Translations under genes and position numbers: made by a program | Assembly (NCBI RefSeq): GCF_000430005.1 | Contig: NZ_AUCY01000010.1 | Span: 62,001 to 126,000 of the forward strand | DNA from: Desulfovibrio cuneatus DSM 11391 | GTDB lineage: Bacteria; Desulfobacterota; Desulfovibrionia; Desulfovibrionales; Desulfovibrionaceae | DNA length: 64,000 nt | Direction of reading: 5' to 3' | The notes under the pieces: generated by a model | Seen by the model: the letters and a program-made list of their open reading frames with translations, nothing else | Told to the model about the DNA's origin: nothing | Databases searched by the model: none | In this document: in pieces, positions 35,465 through 42,659 of the stretch | Layout of the letters: each line of letters begins with the position of its first letter | Numbering within the stretch: position 1 is the stretch's first letter

Positions 35465-35743
35465 ATGCGCCCGGTTCTGCACGTTATCGCAAAAGCTTTG
35501 AGCTTGGGCGTTACGTTCATTTACATAGCAGATAGCTCCATTACATTGATTTTGCTAACAATGTACGTTGTGACAACAATTCAAAATGTAGCGGGAATGC
35601 AGCAAGATAGCTTAGAAAGAGTGTTGCTTTGTGTGACGGCAGGCGGCATTGCTATCTATGCTTTTGTTACAGAAGCAATGAAGAATACAAGAAAGTTTGA
35701 TGCATATACTGAAAAGATGCATAGACACATTGCGGAAGTGTAG
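35465..35743 (+). CDS. Small two-helix membrane protein
   Basis: 92 residues from the ATG at 35465. Two hydrophobic stretches (about 8-33, ALSLGVTFIYIADSSITLIL, and 50-70, VLLCVTAGGIAIYAF) predict an inner-membrane hairpin, followed by a charged tail. A GGAG lies rather far upstream (about 18 bases), so an internal start is possible. Base composition is lower in GC than the flanking housekeeping genes. The next gene starts two bases after its stop. The family is not recognised. Confidence 0.55.
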   Translation: MRPVLHVIAKALSLGVTFIYIADSSITLILLTMYVVTTIQNVAGMQQDSLERVLLCVTAGGIAIYAFVTEAMKNTRKFDAYTEKMHRHIAEV

Positions 35744-35744
35744 C

Positions 35745-35963
35745 ATGTACGCAGTAATAGGAATTACATTGATAGTGTTCACGATTGCAAGCGGTTTTTA
35801 TCTTGACAGGCAACAATTCAACAGAAAAAATATTGCCGGAGTGCAGGAATTTAGCAGTTACGGCTCACTTGTAAAAACACGCATAATAGAAGGCACAATA
35901 AAAGCAATGAGTATTGCATCTGGGCTTGCAGGCATCGGCTTCATCATTGTACATTTTTCGTGA
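35745..35963 (+). CDS. Small two-helix membrane protein
   Basis: 72 residues from the ATG at 35745, immediately after the preceding stop (TAGCATG), with GGAAG upstream. Hydrophobic segments at about 2-18 (AVIGITLIVFTIASGFY) and 52-71 (AMSIASGLAGIGFIIVHF) suggest two membrane passes. The tight junction implies cotranslation with the previous gene, and the pair may act together. No family is recognised. Confidence 0.55.
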   Translation: MYAVIGITLIVFTIASGFYLDRQQFNRKNIAGVQEFSSYGSLVKTRIIEGTIKAMSIASGLAGIGFIIVHFS

Positions 35964-35982
35964 AACACAACAGAGTAGCAAA

Positions 35983-36011
35983 AAAGGGGCATCCAGGAGG
36001 GTGCCCCTTCA
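35983..36011. terminator. Stem-loop, terminator-like
   Basis: AAGGGGCA pairs with TGCCCCTT around TCCAGGAGGG. A T-run is present on the minus strand; on the plus strand it is weak. It closely resembles the hairpin at 36606-36632. Confidence 0.55.
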
Positions 36012-36106
36012 TAAAAGAACTTTATATAAAAATGCTCCCTATCCTCCCATACTAGACATATGATACTTAATTATGCTTTATTTATACAAAAGCAAAGGAG
36101 GAATAA

Positions 36107-36565
36107 ATGCCAATCCGTTACAAGGCCATCGGTTTTTCATATGAGGAACACAAAAAATACGCTCAATTATGCAAAATAGTGCGTATGTATGCACCTTGGT
36201 CTAATTATTGTAATAAGCTTCATTGGGAAATGGAAAAGTTACTTGCTCATGAAGGGTATAAAATCGACTTTTGCCGGGGCCGGAGGCACCCGCCTGAAGA
36301 GGGAAATTATTATAGCCCCTACCTGGAAGGCCCAGATCCAGTTTTACCAATTTATTCATTGGATGAATGTTACAAAGAACTGCACCTACTAATCACGAAC
36401 CTTGAAACATCAGATGCTCCAACATGTGCGACCAATGCAATAAAATATGCACACAAAGCCATAGAGCACCTCCAACGGTCCAGTAGGACCAAGTACTTTC
36501 CTCAGTATATTAAGTGGGTCAATAAATTAAATCCAAACAATATAGTGAATAATGAGTGCAAATAA
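36107..36565 (+). CDS. Hypothetical protein, AT-rich gene
   Basis: 152 residues with an excellent AAAGGAGGAATAA ribosome site. The protein is rich in Tyr, Lys and Asn, with no signal peptide or membrane segment. It carries HWEMEKLLAHEGYKIDF near 40 and YAHKAIEHLQRSSRTKYF near 120, suggesting an alpha-helical cytoplasmic protein. AT-rich codons contrast with the flanking chromosome, pointing to transfer. Near-identical hairpins bracket it on both sides. No function is recognised. Confidence 0.65.
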   Translation: MPIRYKAIGFSYEEHKKYAQLCKIVRMYAPWSNYCNKLHWEMEKLLAHEGYKIDFCRGRRHPPEEGNYYSPYLEGPDPVLPIYSLDECYKELHLLITNLETSDAPTCATNAIKYAHKAIEHLQRSSRTKYFPQYIKWVNKLNPNNIVNNECK

Positions 36566-36605
36566 CAAGTGGCTATATCAAATGATATTCAGTAGTCAGA
36601 AAGAA

Positions 36606-36640
36606 ATAAGGGCACCCTGTTGGATGCCCTTATTTATATT
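36606..36640. terminator. Bidirectional intrinsic terminator
   Basis: AATAAGGGCA pairs with TGCCCTTATT around a short loop, with T-rich sequence on both strands. It separates two convergent small genes. Confidence 0.7.
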
Positions 36641-36642
36641 TC

Positions 36643-36873
36643 TTAATCATCATTCTCTGCATAACTTTCTCTTACAGTACCTATCTTTGTTTGCCCTGGA
36701 ACGTGGTTCCCGTCTCCGTCAAGAACATCTACAGTAAGACCAGGATATTGCTTACTAAAGCGACGATCTTTCCATTCTTTAACGGTCATATCATTTTTTG
36801 CCGCATTTACCATGCCATACTGTGGCAAATTAGCTTTATCCGAGCGCAAGTTTTTACTTTCAGAAGTTTTCAT
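36643..36873 (-). CDS. Small hypothetical protein
   Basis: 76 residues, hydrophilic and charged (MKTSESKNLRSDKANLPQY, then WKDRRFSKQYPGLTVDVLDGDG). The Asp/Gly-rich VLDGDGNHV segment could bind a metal or form a turn. No good ribosome site is close to the ATG, so it may be expressed poorly or start elsewhere. It ends just inside the shared terminator. Family not recognised. Confidence 0.4.
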   Translation of the reverse strand: MKTSESKNLRSDKANLPQYGMVNAAKNDMTVKEWKDRRFSKQYPGLTVDVLDGDGNHVPGQTKIGTVRESYAENDD

Positions 36874-37025
36874 AACTACAGAAAACCCTTCAACATCCCA
36901 AATTTTTTTTCAACAGACTTAACTCTTGCCACATTATCTCCTTAAAATTTGGCCTATGTGAAACCATATTGTTTTCAAGATTTTGAACTTCCATCGAAGT
37001 CCATTTTTGCCCTAAGTACCTAGAA

Positions 37026-37310
37026 CTATTCCTGCATACGACCTGGAGCATCAAATTTATCCCGCAACCGCCACATCCGTTCTCCACGATCCCAGATTAC
37101 AATATTATCAGATATCTTTCTGAATATCTTCAATATATCCCTATGAATAGCTTGATTACCATTATCATTAAGATATGAGAACTCCTCCCCGAAGTTTAAT
37201 ATAATAGATGATACGGCATGATCTTGGTACAAGGCACCGTCTTTTTCAACTGTGGCAATCATCCATTCTGCTATTTGCTGGGGCGTAATTTCTTTTGGCT
37301 CTTTTGGCAT
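37026..37310 (-). CDS. DUF6953-like small protein
   Basis: 94 residues. The pattern ITPQQIAEWMIATVEKDGALYQ, FGEEFSYLNDNGNQAI and VIWDRGERMWRLR with a terminal DAPGR resembles the DUF6953 family as I recall it; the biochemical role is unknown. It looks like a compact winged-helix-sized domain. It starts six bases after the stop of the YodC-like gene, so the two are probably one operon. The gene is AT-rich. Confidence 0.55.
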   Translation of the reverse strand: MPKEPKEITPQQIAEWMIATVEKDGALYQDHAVSSIILNFGEEFSYLNDNGNQAIHRDILKIFRKISDNIVIWDRGERMWRLRDKFDAPGRMQE

Positions 37311-37316
37311 ATAAGG

Positions 37317-37511
37317 TTATTTTTTGGGCTCAGGTTCAACGTATGATTGCAACGCCTCATAATTAAAATTCTCTTTATTACTCTTTGTCCCTGCAAACCA
37401 TACACACGTGCATGAAAGCGGAAATGTGACAGAATTAACAGTCATTTTCGGGCCTCCAGATTTAAGCTGGACAAGGTCGCCAATTTTAAATTTTTGCTTG
37501 TTATCGGTCAT
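37317..37511 (-). CDS. YodC-family protein (DUF2158)
   Basis: 64 residues from the ATG at 37511 (GGA at seven bases), with an alternative ATG at 37526. FKIGDLVQLKSGGPKMTVNSV near residues 7-27 is the family signature, followed by CTCVWFAGTKSNKENFNYEAL. The fold is a small beta-barrel seen in phage and accessory DNA; function unknown. It is followed closely by the DUF6953-like gene. Confidence 0.75.
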   Translation of the reverse strand: MTDNKQKFKIGDLVQLKSGGPKMTVNSVTFPLSCTCVWFAGTKSNKENFNYEALQSYVEPEPKK

Positions 37512-37583
37512 GATATTTCCATGCATAGTTATAGGTTGTCTTGAAAATTTTAGTTAAAACAACGTTCCACTCAGCTATCAAGC

Positions 37584-37832
37584 TTAACGTTCTTTATTTG
37601 ATTGAACTAAAACAGAAGCCGCAAGTTCTTTTGTAAGTTCGCTAGACCGAATACTCTTCAACGCCGCAGAAGCCTTTGCTTCCATATCTGCCCCAGTTTG
37701 CTTACCCGAAGCAGCTTGTGCTAATGCAGAAGCTGCAAGGCTCCTCTGGATTGCAGAAGCATTTTCATCTTGTAAGACTTGCCCCGCAATGCTTGCAATC
37801 TTCTGCGAAGTTTTCTTTTTATTTTCTGCCAT
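37584..37832 (-). CDS. Small alanine-rich hypothetical protein
   Basis: 82 residues with GGGAG before the start. A lysine-rich N-terminus (MAENKKKTSQKIAS) is followed by an alanine/serine helical stretch (SLAASALAQAASGK). Short proteins with the opening KKTSKKVAS-type motif are common on mobile and plasmid DNA; function unknown. It lies 72 bases upstream of the YodC-like gene in the same direction. Confidence 0.6.
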   Translation of the reverse strand: MAENKKKTSQKIASIAGQVLQDENASAIQRSLAASALAQAASGKQTGADMEAKASAALKSIRSSELTKELAASVLVQSNKER

Positions 37833-38132
37833 AAAAACTCCCGTAGTAGATTATTTTTGCCATAGATTTTTATAATGACCACAAAATAATTATATTAAAA
37901 ATAATGCGTTATTTCAAGAAGTCAATAGTCATTTCCTGAATAAATACTGCATGAGCTATTGATCGTTCTTATCCGTTCCATTTCATGGTGCGCATCCGCA
38001 CAACTCTCACGCCAAAGCCTCACAAATATGTATATTCACTTATTTCACTATAGAAGTAAACCCTTCTCCCAAAAACACCCAAGGCATATGGTAACAGCAA
38101 GCGCTTACCCCCCCCGCCGTATACACATTGTA

Positions 38133-38161
38133 TTGACATCATCCCCCGCAGGCTTTATCTT
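38133..38161 (+). promoter_or_regulatory. Sigma-70 promoter of toxin-antitoxin pair
   Basis: TTGACA at 38133-38138 and TATCTT at 38156-38161 with 17 bases between, 24 bases before the antitoxin start. The gap 37833-38132 is AT-rich and shows no gene. Confidence 0.6.
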
Positions 38162-38184
38162 TCCTCAACAAGGAAGGACACGCC

Positions 38185-38457
38185 ATGAGCGCCACAGCCA
38201 CCATAAATTTACGTATATCCGACGAGGAAAAAGCCCTTATCGACCATGCCGCGCAGAGCATGGGCAAAAGCCGCACGGCCTTTATTCTTGAAAATGCGGT
38301 ACGTTGTGCGCAAGAAGCCTTGCTCGACCGCACCCGTTTTGTGCTTGATAGCAGCCAGTGGGAGCAGATTAATGCCGCCATGGACGCCCCCCCTACAGAA
38401 GGGCAGATTCAGGGTTTGCGTAAGCTGTTTGCCGCCCAAGCGCCATGGCAGAACTAA
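38185..38457 (+). CDS. TacA-type antitoxin (DUF1778)
   Basis: 90 residues with AAGGA upstream. A ribbon-helix-helix DNA-binding domain is seen at NLRISDEEKALIDHAAQSMGKSRTAFILENAVR (about 8-40); the C-terminal half would wrap the toxin. It represses its own operon and neutralises the acetyltransferase toxin encoded by the next gene, which starts 13 bases before its stop. This arrangement is typical for DUF1778/GNAT modules. Confidence 0.88.
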   Translation: MSATATINLRISDEEKALIDHAAQSMGKSRTAFILENAVRCAQEALLDRTRFVLDSSQWEQINAAMDAPPTEGQIQGLRKLFAAQAPWQN

Positions 38458-38960
38458 GTCGCGCCATGCTTTCAGTCCCCGCACCGCTCACCAAAGCCCA
38501 CGCTCTCTCCCACTTTTCGTGCGGGGAGCATTTACTGGATGACTGGCTACGCCAACGGGCCATGAAGAATGAACTCTCCGGCGCAACCCGCACCTATGTG
38601 GTGTGTTCCGGTAAGGCGGTGGTGGGTTATTATTCGCTGGCAGTGGGCAGTATTGAACACCAATTCACACCGGGCAGTATCAGGCGCAATATGCCACAAC
38701 CCATTCCTGTAATGCTTCTGGCCCGCTTGGCGGTGGACCAAAACCACACAGGGCAGAACATGGGCACTGGTATGCTGCGTGATGCCCTGCTGCGCACCCT
38801 GCAAGCGGCAACCATTGCTGGCATCAGGGCGCTACTTGTCCATGCCCTGCACGAAAGAGCTGCGTCATTCTACCTGAACCGGGGTTTTATAGTATCACCC
38901 TTTGACCCCTTGGTTCTGTTATTGAATCTTGACCATGCCAGGGCAACAATAGCCCCCTAA
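38445..38960 (+). CDS. TacT-type GNAT toxin
   Basis: 171 residues. The GNAT toxin pattern is seen: LSHFSCGEHLLDDWLRQRAMKNE near residue 20, VGYYSLAVGSIEH, then VMLLARLAVDQNHTGQNMGTGML near 88 with the acetyl-CoA loop, and a terminal region with RGFIVSPFDPLVLLLNL. Such toxins acetylate the amino group of charged tRNAs and stop translation. The overlap with the antitoxin gene supports coupled expression. The catalytic tyrosine is probably in SFYLNRGF. Confidence 0.88.
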   Translation: MAELSRAMLSVPAPLTKAHALSHFSCGEHLLDDWLRQRAMKNELSGATRTYVVCSGKAVVGYYSLAVGSIEHQFTPGSIRRNMPQPIPVMLLARLAVDQNHTGQNMGTGMLRDALLRTLQAATIAGIRALLVHALHERAASFYLNRGFIVSPFDPLVLLLNLDHARATIAP

Positions 38961-39011
38961 CAAGACAAAGGCTTTTACTTCATAGATGCAACCCGTAAAC
39001 TGCTCATAACC

Positions 39012-39037
39012 AACCGTCCGCAAGGATGGTTTTTTTT
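39012..39037 (+). terminator. Intrinsic terminator after tacT
   Basis: AACCGTCC pairs with GGATGGTT around GCAA and is followed by a T-run. Confidence 0.8.
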
Positions 39038-39139
39038 GCCCTTCTCTTGCACACCCTTGCCATTTCCCCACCATGAACCCAAAGCCCTAAATACAGAAAA
39101 AGCCCTTACAGCGTTTCCACTGCAAGGGCCTAATTTCTA

Positions 39140-39158
39140 TGGTTGCGGGAGCAGGATT
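39140..39158 (-). other. tRNA-fMet 3'-end fragment, candidate attachment site
   Basis: TGGTTGCGGGAGCAGGATT is the reverse complement of a tRNA 3' end terminating CCCGCAACCA. The A72 and A73 with CCA fit initiator tRNA. The rest of a tRNA is absent: bases to the right are AT-rich DNA. Such fragments are left where elements integrate at tRNA ends. The surrounding 584-base gap holds no gene other than this, the tacT terminator and the Pho box. Confidence 0.65.
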
Positions 39159-39375
39159 AAAATTTAAAACATAACATGTTGATACTTTTCAGATAAAATA
39201 AAAAATTAAAAACTGATACCCCCTCAAATACCCCCATATTATCTTGATGTGAAAAGATTTGGTTACACAAAGTGGGACAGAAATCGCCCACAGGTATATG
39301 CCATATACAAAAAACAAGCAGAGAGAAGAAAGAAAACCTGGAGTATTCCAGCAAGTGCACGCAGGAATAACGGAA

Positions 39376-39404
39376 AAGTCACGCTAATGTCACAAAAATG
39401 TCAT
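39376..39404 (+). promoter_or_regulatory. Pho-box-like repeats upstream of chemoreceptor
   Basis: Three heptamers at 11-base spacing: AAGTCAC (39376), ATGTCAC (39387) and ATGTCAT (39398), consensus CTGTCAT. TAAATT at 39404-39409 could be the -10 when the first two repeats act as the box. PhoB-type regulators bind such repeats. Confidence 0.6.
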
Positions 39405-39544
39405 AAATTATCCATGGCAAAGCGTGTTTGCTGCCGATATGCAATAATAAGCTCTGAGGTGCATTGCCCAAACAGGCCAATAACACTCTCATTCAAACAT
39501 GTTCTTATTTTTGCCTGTAAATATACCGGAAGGATGGTCTTTTC

Positions 39545-41323
39545 ATGTCTGTACGGACAAAGATTCTGCTTGGCATCTCGTTTCTGTTGGGGCTTCTCTT
39601 GCTTTCAGGGGGTGCAGGCTACTACGGCGTGCGTTCGCTTTGGGCAGAAACAGCAGCTATACGGGGGCAAGAAACCCAGCTTGTACAAGCTGCTAACGCG
39701 GCCCATATTTCCATGCTCACCCACAGGCGGTTTGAAAAAGACCTGCTGCTGAATGCAGGAGCAACTGAAAAACAAAAAGATTACTTGCAACGCTTCATGG
39801 CAGAAAATGACCGCTTGCAGCGCATACTCCAGAGCCTGCTGCAACTTGCTAGGAATGACGCCAGCATGCCGCGTGAAACCCGTGAAATGCTGGATTCTGC
39901 CCCAAACGACCTGAGTGTGTATATACAGGGGGTTAAGGGCGTGGCCGCCGAACTGTTTGCCCACCCGGAACTTACCCCGCAGCAGGGTAATAGCAAGATA
40001 GGGCAATTCAAAACGGCAACCTACCGCATTGAGCAGGCAGTAAATGCCGTGCTTACCTACAGTGCTGAAGCCATAAGCAGGCGCGAAGCCGAGCAGCAGG
40101 AAAACAATGAAAACATCAGCAGTCTCATCCTGCTTGTCCTTGCTGCGGGGGCCGGGAGTTCGCTGGTTATTGCCCTTGTGTTGCTCCGTTCTGTGACGCA
40201 GCCGATAATTGGGCTGATAAACTTTGCCCAAAATGTGGAAAAAGGCAATTTGGAAGCTGTTGCCCGTGGAACATATAAGGCTGACATGCTTGTTCTAAAA
40301 CAGGCACTTGAGGCCATGGTAGCTTCATTGCGCACAGAAATGGCAGCTGCTGCAACGCAAGCCAGGGCAGCCCAGGTGGCAACCCAGGCAGCAAAAGAAG
40401 CTCAGGCTAAAACGGAAGAAGCCATGCGGCAGGCTGAAACCGCCAAGCAGGAAGGCATGGCCCAGGCAGGCAAGGCGCTGCAAGGTGTTATGCAGGAATT
40501 GCGCGCTACGGCAAAGGCTATTGAGCAATGTGTTGGCACAGCCAGTGATGGCACTCGTAAGCAGCAGGATCATACCCAGGGTATGGCAGGTGCCATTGGG
40601 CAAATGCGGGCCAGTGTGGAAGTAGTGGCCCAGCGGGGGGCCACCACTGCGGCGGAAAGCACCACGGCCTATACCGCCGCAACGAAAGGCCTGCAACGGG
40701 TGGAAGCCTTGGCAGGCTCCATGCAGGAAATATCGCAGCAGGTGGAAAACACTCGCCTTGGCCTGGGTGCGCTGGAAGAGAAAATGAACGGCATTGTGCA
40801 GATTTTGGGTAGTATTCGGGAAATTGCCGACCAAACCAATTTGCTGGCCCTGAATGCCGCCATTGAAGCTGCCCGCGCTGGTGAAAGTGGGCGCGGGTTT
40901 GCTGTGGTGGCTGATGAAGTGCGCAAACTGGCTGAAAAAACCATGACAGCCACAGGGGAAGTGCAGTCAGTTGTGAACAGCATTGGCACCGAAGTTGGTC
41001 ATGTGGCAGAATGTATGCGCCTTTCCATTGCCTCTGTGGAAAAAGGGGTAAACCTGAGTCAGGAAACGGAGCACCATATTCGAGACATTGCTCATTCTAC
41101 ACAAGAAGCTGCCACCCAGGTGCAAAGCATTGCTGCGGCAGTGCAGGAACAAGCCGTCAGCAGTGAGGCGATAGAAAGAAATGCCACCGAAGTACACTCC
41201 ATTGCCAGTGAAACGTTTACCTTAATGCACGAAGCTGAAACCAGAGTCGGCCACATCGGTTCCAGCGTGGCAACGCTGGAAACACTCGCAGCACAACTTA
41301 TATCCGGTAAACAGATGCATTAA
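39545..41323 (+). CDS. Methyl-accepting chemotaxis protein
   Basis: 592 residues, AAGGATGG upstream. A first membrane helix (about 8-30), a helical periplasmic domain (about 31-195, four-helix type, rich in Gln/Glu), a second helix near 198-218 ([21 protein letters not shown]), HAMP and the signalling domain with [21 protein letters not shown] near 425 are seen. It should report an extracytoplasmic signal to CheA. Pho-box-like repeats upstream suggest induction by phosphate limitation. The terminator after it separates it from the phn operon. Confidence 0.92.
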   Translation: MSVRTKILLGISFLLGLLLLSGGAGYYGVRSLWAETAAIRGQETQLVQAANAAHISMLTHRRFEKDLLLNAGATEKQKDYLQRFMAENDRLQRILQSLLQLARNDASMPRETREMLDSAPNDLSVYIQGVKGVAAELFAHPELTPQQGNSKIGQFKTATYRIEQAVNAVLTYSAEAISRREAEQQENNENISSLILLVLAAGAGSSLVIALVLLRSVTQPIIGLINFAQNVEKGNLEAVARGTYKADMLVLKQALEAMVASLRTEMAAAATQARAAQVATQAAKEAQAKTEEAMRQAETAKQEGMAQAGKALQGVMQELRATAKAIEQCVGTASDGTRKQQDHTQGMAGAIGQMRASVEVVAQRGATTAAESTTAYTAATKGLQRVEALAGSMQEISQQVENTRLGLGALEEKMNGIVQILGSIREIADQTNLLALNAAIEAARAGESGRGFAVVADEVRKLAEKTMTATGEVQSVVNSIGTEVGHVAECMRLSIASVEKGVNLSQETEHHIRDIAHSTQEAATQVQSIAAAVQEQAVSSEAIERNATEVHSIASETFTLMHEAETRVGHIGSSVATLETLAAQLISGKQMH

Positions 41324-41350
41324 TAACAGCAGGTTGGCATGGAGCCATTC

Positions 41351-41390
41351 AAGGCCGAACTCTTCTTTTGCAGGAGTTCGGCCTTTTTCT
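41351..41390 (+). terminator. Intrinsic terminator after chemoreceptor
   Basis: AAGGCCGAACTC pairs with GAGTTCGGCCTT and is followed by TTTCTTTTC. Confidence 0.85.
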
Positions 41391-41419
41391 TTTCTTTTCT
41401 TTTTCTTCTCCCGTGTTCC

Positions 41420-41448
41420 CTGTCACCAAAATGTCATGGGTCTGCCAT
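41420..41448 (+). promoter_or_regulatory. Pho box of the phn operon
   Basis: CTGTCACCAAAATGTCAT at 41420-41437 is close to the E. coli PHO consensus. A third heptamer CTGCCAT follows at 41442, giving three repeats at 11-base spacing, about 90 bases before phnG. Confidence 0.75.
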
Positions 41449-41535
41449 TGTTTATTCACACAGGTTTCATACAAACTATTGCAGCAGCCAATGCGGCTGC
41501 GTGTTGTGTGAACTTCCATACGAGCAGGCAGAACC

Positions 41536-42003
41536 ATGAATATATCTTGCTGCGGCAGTACAGAGCCACTTACCAGGGCGCAATGGATGCGCCTTCTGGC
41601 CCTTGCCCCAGAACAATTACTTGATGCATTTATCCGTCCGGTAGCCCAGCGCGCCGCCTATTCTTTTTTGCGCAAGCCCGAAGCTGGGCTTGTGATGGTG
41701 GAAGGCCAAACAGGAGCCACCCGGTTTAATCTTGGTGAAATGCTGGTTACCCGCTGCACCGTGCGTTTGCAAGGCGAACAGGAATGCCTTGGCTATGCCT
41801 GGGTGCAAGGTAACAAGCCAGAACATGCCACACTTGCTGCTTTGGGCGATGCCTTTATGCAGCTTGCTGAATATAATAAGCCGTTTACAGAGCAGCTATT
41901 TTCTGTGCTGCAACAAAAAGAAGCTGAGCGCACACTGGCTCAGGAACAGGAAGTAGCCCCAACGCGGGTAGAATTTTTTACCATGGTACGGGGGGAAGAC
42001 TAA
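41536..42003 (+). CDS. phnG: C-P lyase subunit PhnG
   Basis: 155 residues. The pattern LTRAQWMRLLALAPEQLLDAF, then FLRKPEAGLVMVEGQTGATRFNLGEMLVTRCTV fits PhnG. It is part of the PhnGHIJ core complex that, with PhnI and PhnL, attaches phosphonate to the C1' of ATP, releasing adenine. First gene of the operon, behind a Pho box. Its stop overlaps the phnH start (TAATG). Confidence 0.95.
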   Translation: MNISCCGSTEPLTRAQWMRLLALAPEQLLDAFIRPVAQRAAYSFLRKPEAGLVMVEGQTGATRFNLGEMLVTRCTVRLQGEQECLGYAWVQGNKPEHATLAALGDAFMQLAEYNKPFTEQLFSVLQQKEAERTLAQEQEVAPTRVEFFTMVRGED

Positions 42004-42659
42004 TGAGTACACTTGTTCCCGGTTTTGCCAGCCCAGTGCATGAGGCGCAGCAATGCTTCCACACTGTGCTCCATGCCATGAGCACCCCCTGCACGCTGCA
42101 TACCTTGCCTGTGTTGCCCCCCCAGCCTGAAGCCGAGGGCAAATTCAGCGCAGGCATGGCCGCCCTGGCCCTTGCCCTGTGCGACGGGGAAACACCCCTG
42201 TGGTTGCAGCCAGAGTTAGATACTGAACCCCTGCGCCGCTACCTGCGGTTTCATTGCGGGGCCGTGTTTGCACCTTCCCCTGAAAATGCCGCCTTCGCCT
42301 TTATTGCCATGCCACAAACCATGCCCAGCCTGAATGCTTTTTGCCAAGGCACTGCCATGTACCCGGAAACCAGTACCACCGTCATCATTGCTACTTCCTT
42401 TGCTGGGGCAAGCGGCCTTGTGGTCCAAGGCCCCGGCATTGGTGGGGCGCATGGTAAGCAGCGCCCCGTGCCAGTAGCCGAGTTGCCAGAACTTTTTTGG
42501 CAACAGTGGCGGGAAAATAACCGCAGTTTCCCCTTGGGGGTGGATGTGGTTTTTATTGAAAATACGACGAATACAGCCATGCCCCGCATTATGGGCTTGC
42601 CCAGAACCACGGTTGTGCAGGCCGCCACAGTTACACAGGAGGCCATGCCATGTATGTAG
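42003..42659 (+). CDS. phnH: C-P lyase subunit PhnH
   Basis: 218 residues. PVHEAQQCFHTVLHAMSTPC near residue 10 and GPGIGGAHG near 147 are PhnH-typical. PhnH is a structural member of the core complex. The gene overlaps phnG by one base and phnI by ten, showing coupled translation. Confidence 0.94.
   Translation: MSTLVPGFASPVHEAQQCFHTVLHAMSTPCTLHTLPVLPPQPEAEGKFSAGMAALALALCDGETPLWLQPELDTEPLRRYLRFHCGAVFAPSPENAAFAFIAMPQTMPSLNAFCQGTAMYPETSTTVIIATSFAGASGLVVQGPGIGGAHGKQRPVPVAELPELFWQQWRENNRSFPLGVDVVFIENTTNTAMPRIMGLPRTTVVQAATVTQEAMPCM

Noticed and set aside
36890-37087. 65-codon minus-strand frame between two small genes
   Set aside because: It overlaps the DUF6953-like gene in another frame and has no ribosome site.
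39249-39752. Open frame near the tRNA scar as an integrase remnant
   Set aside because: The translation shows no tyrosine-recombinase motifs and overlaps the Pho box and chemoreceptor gene.
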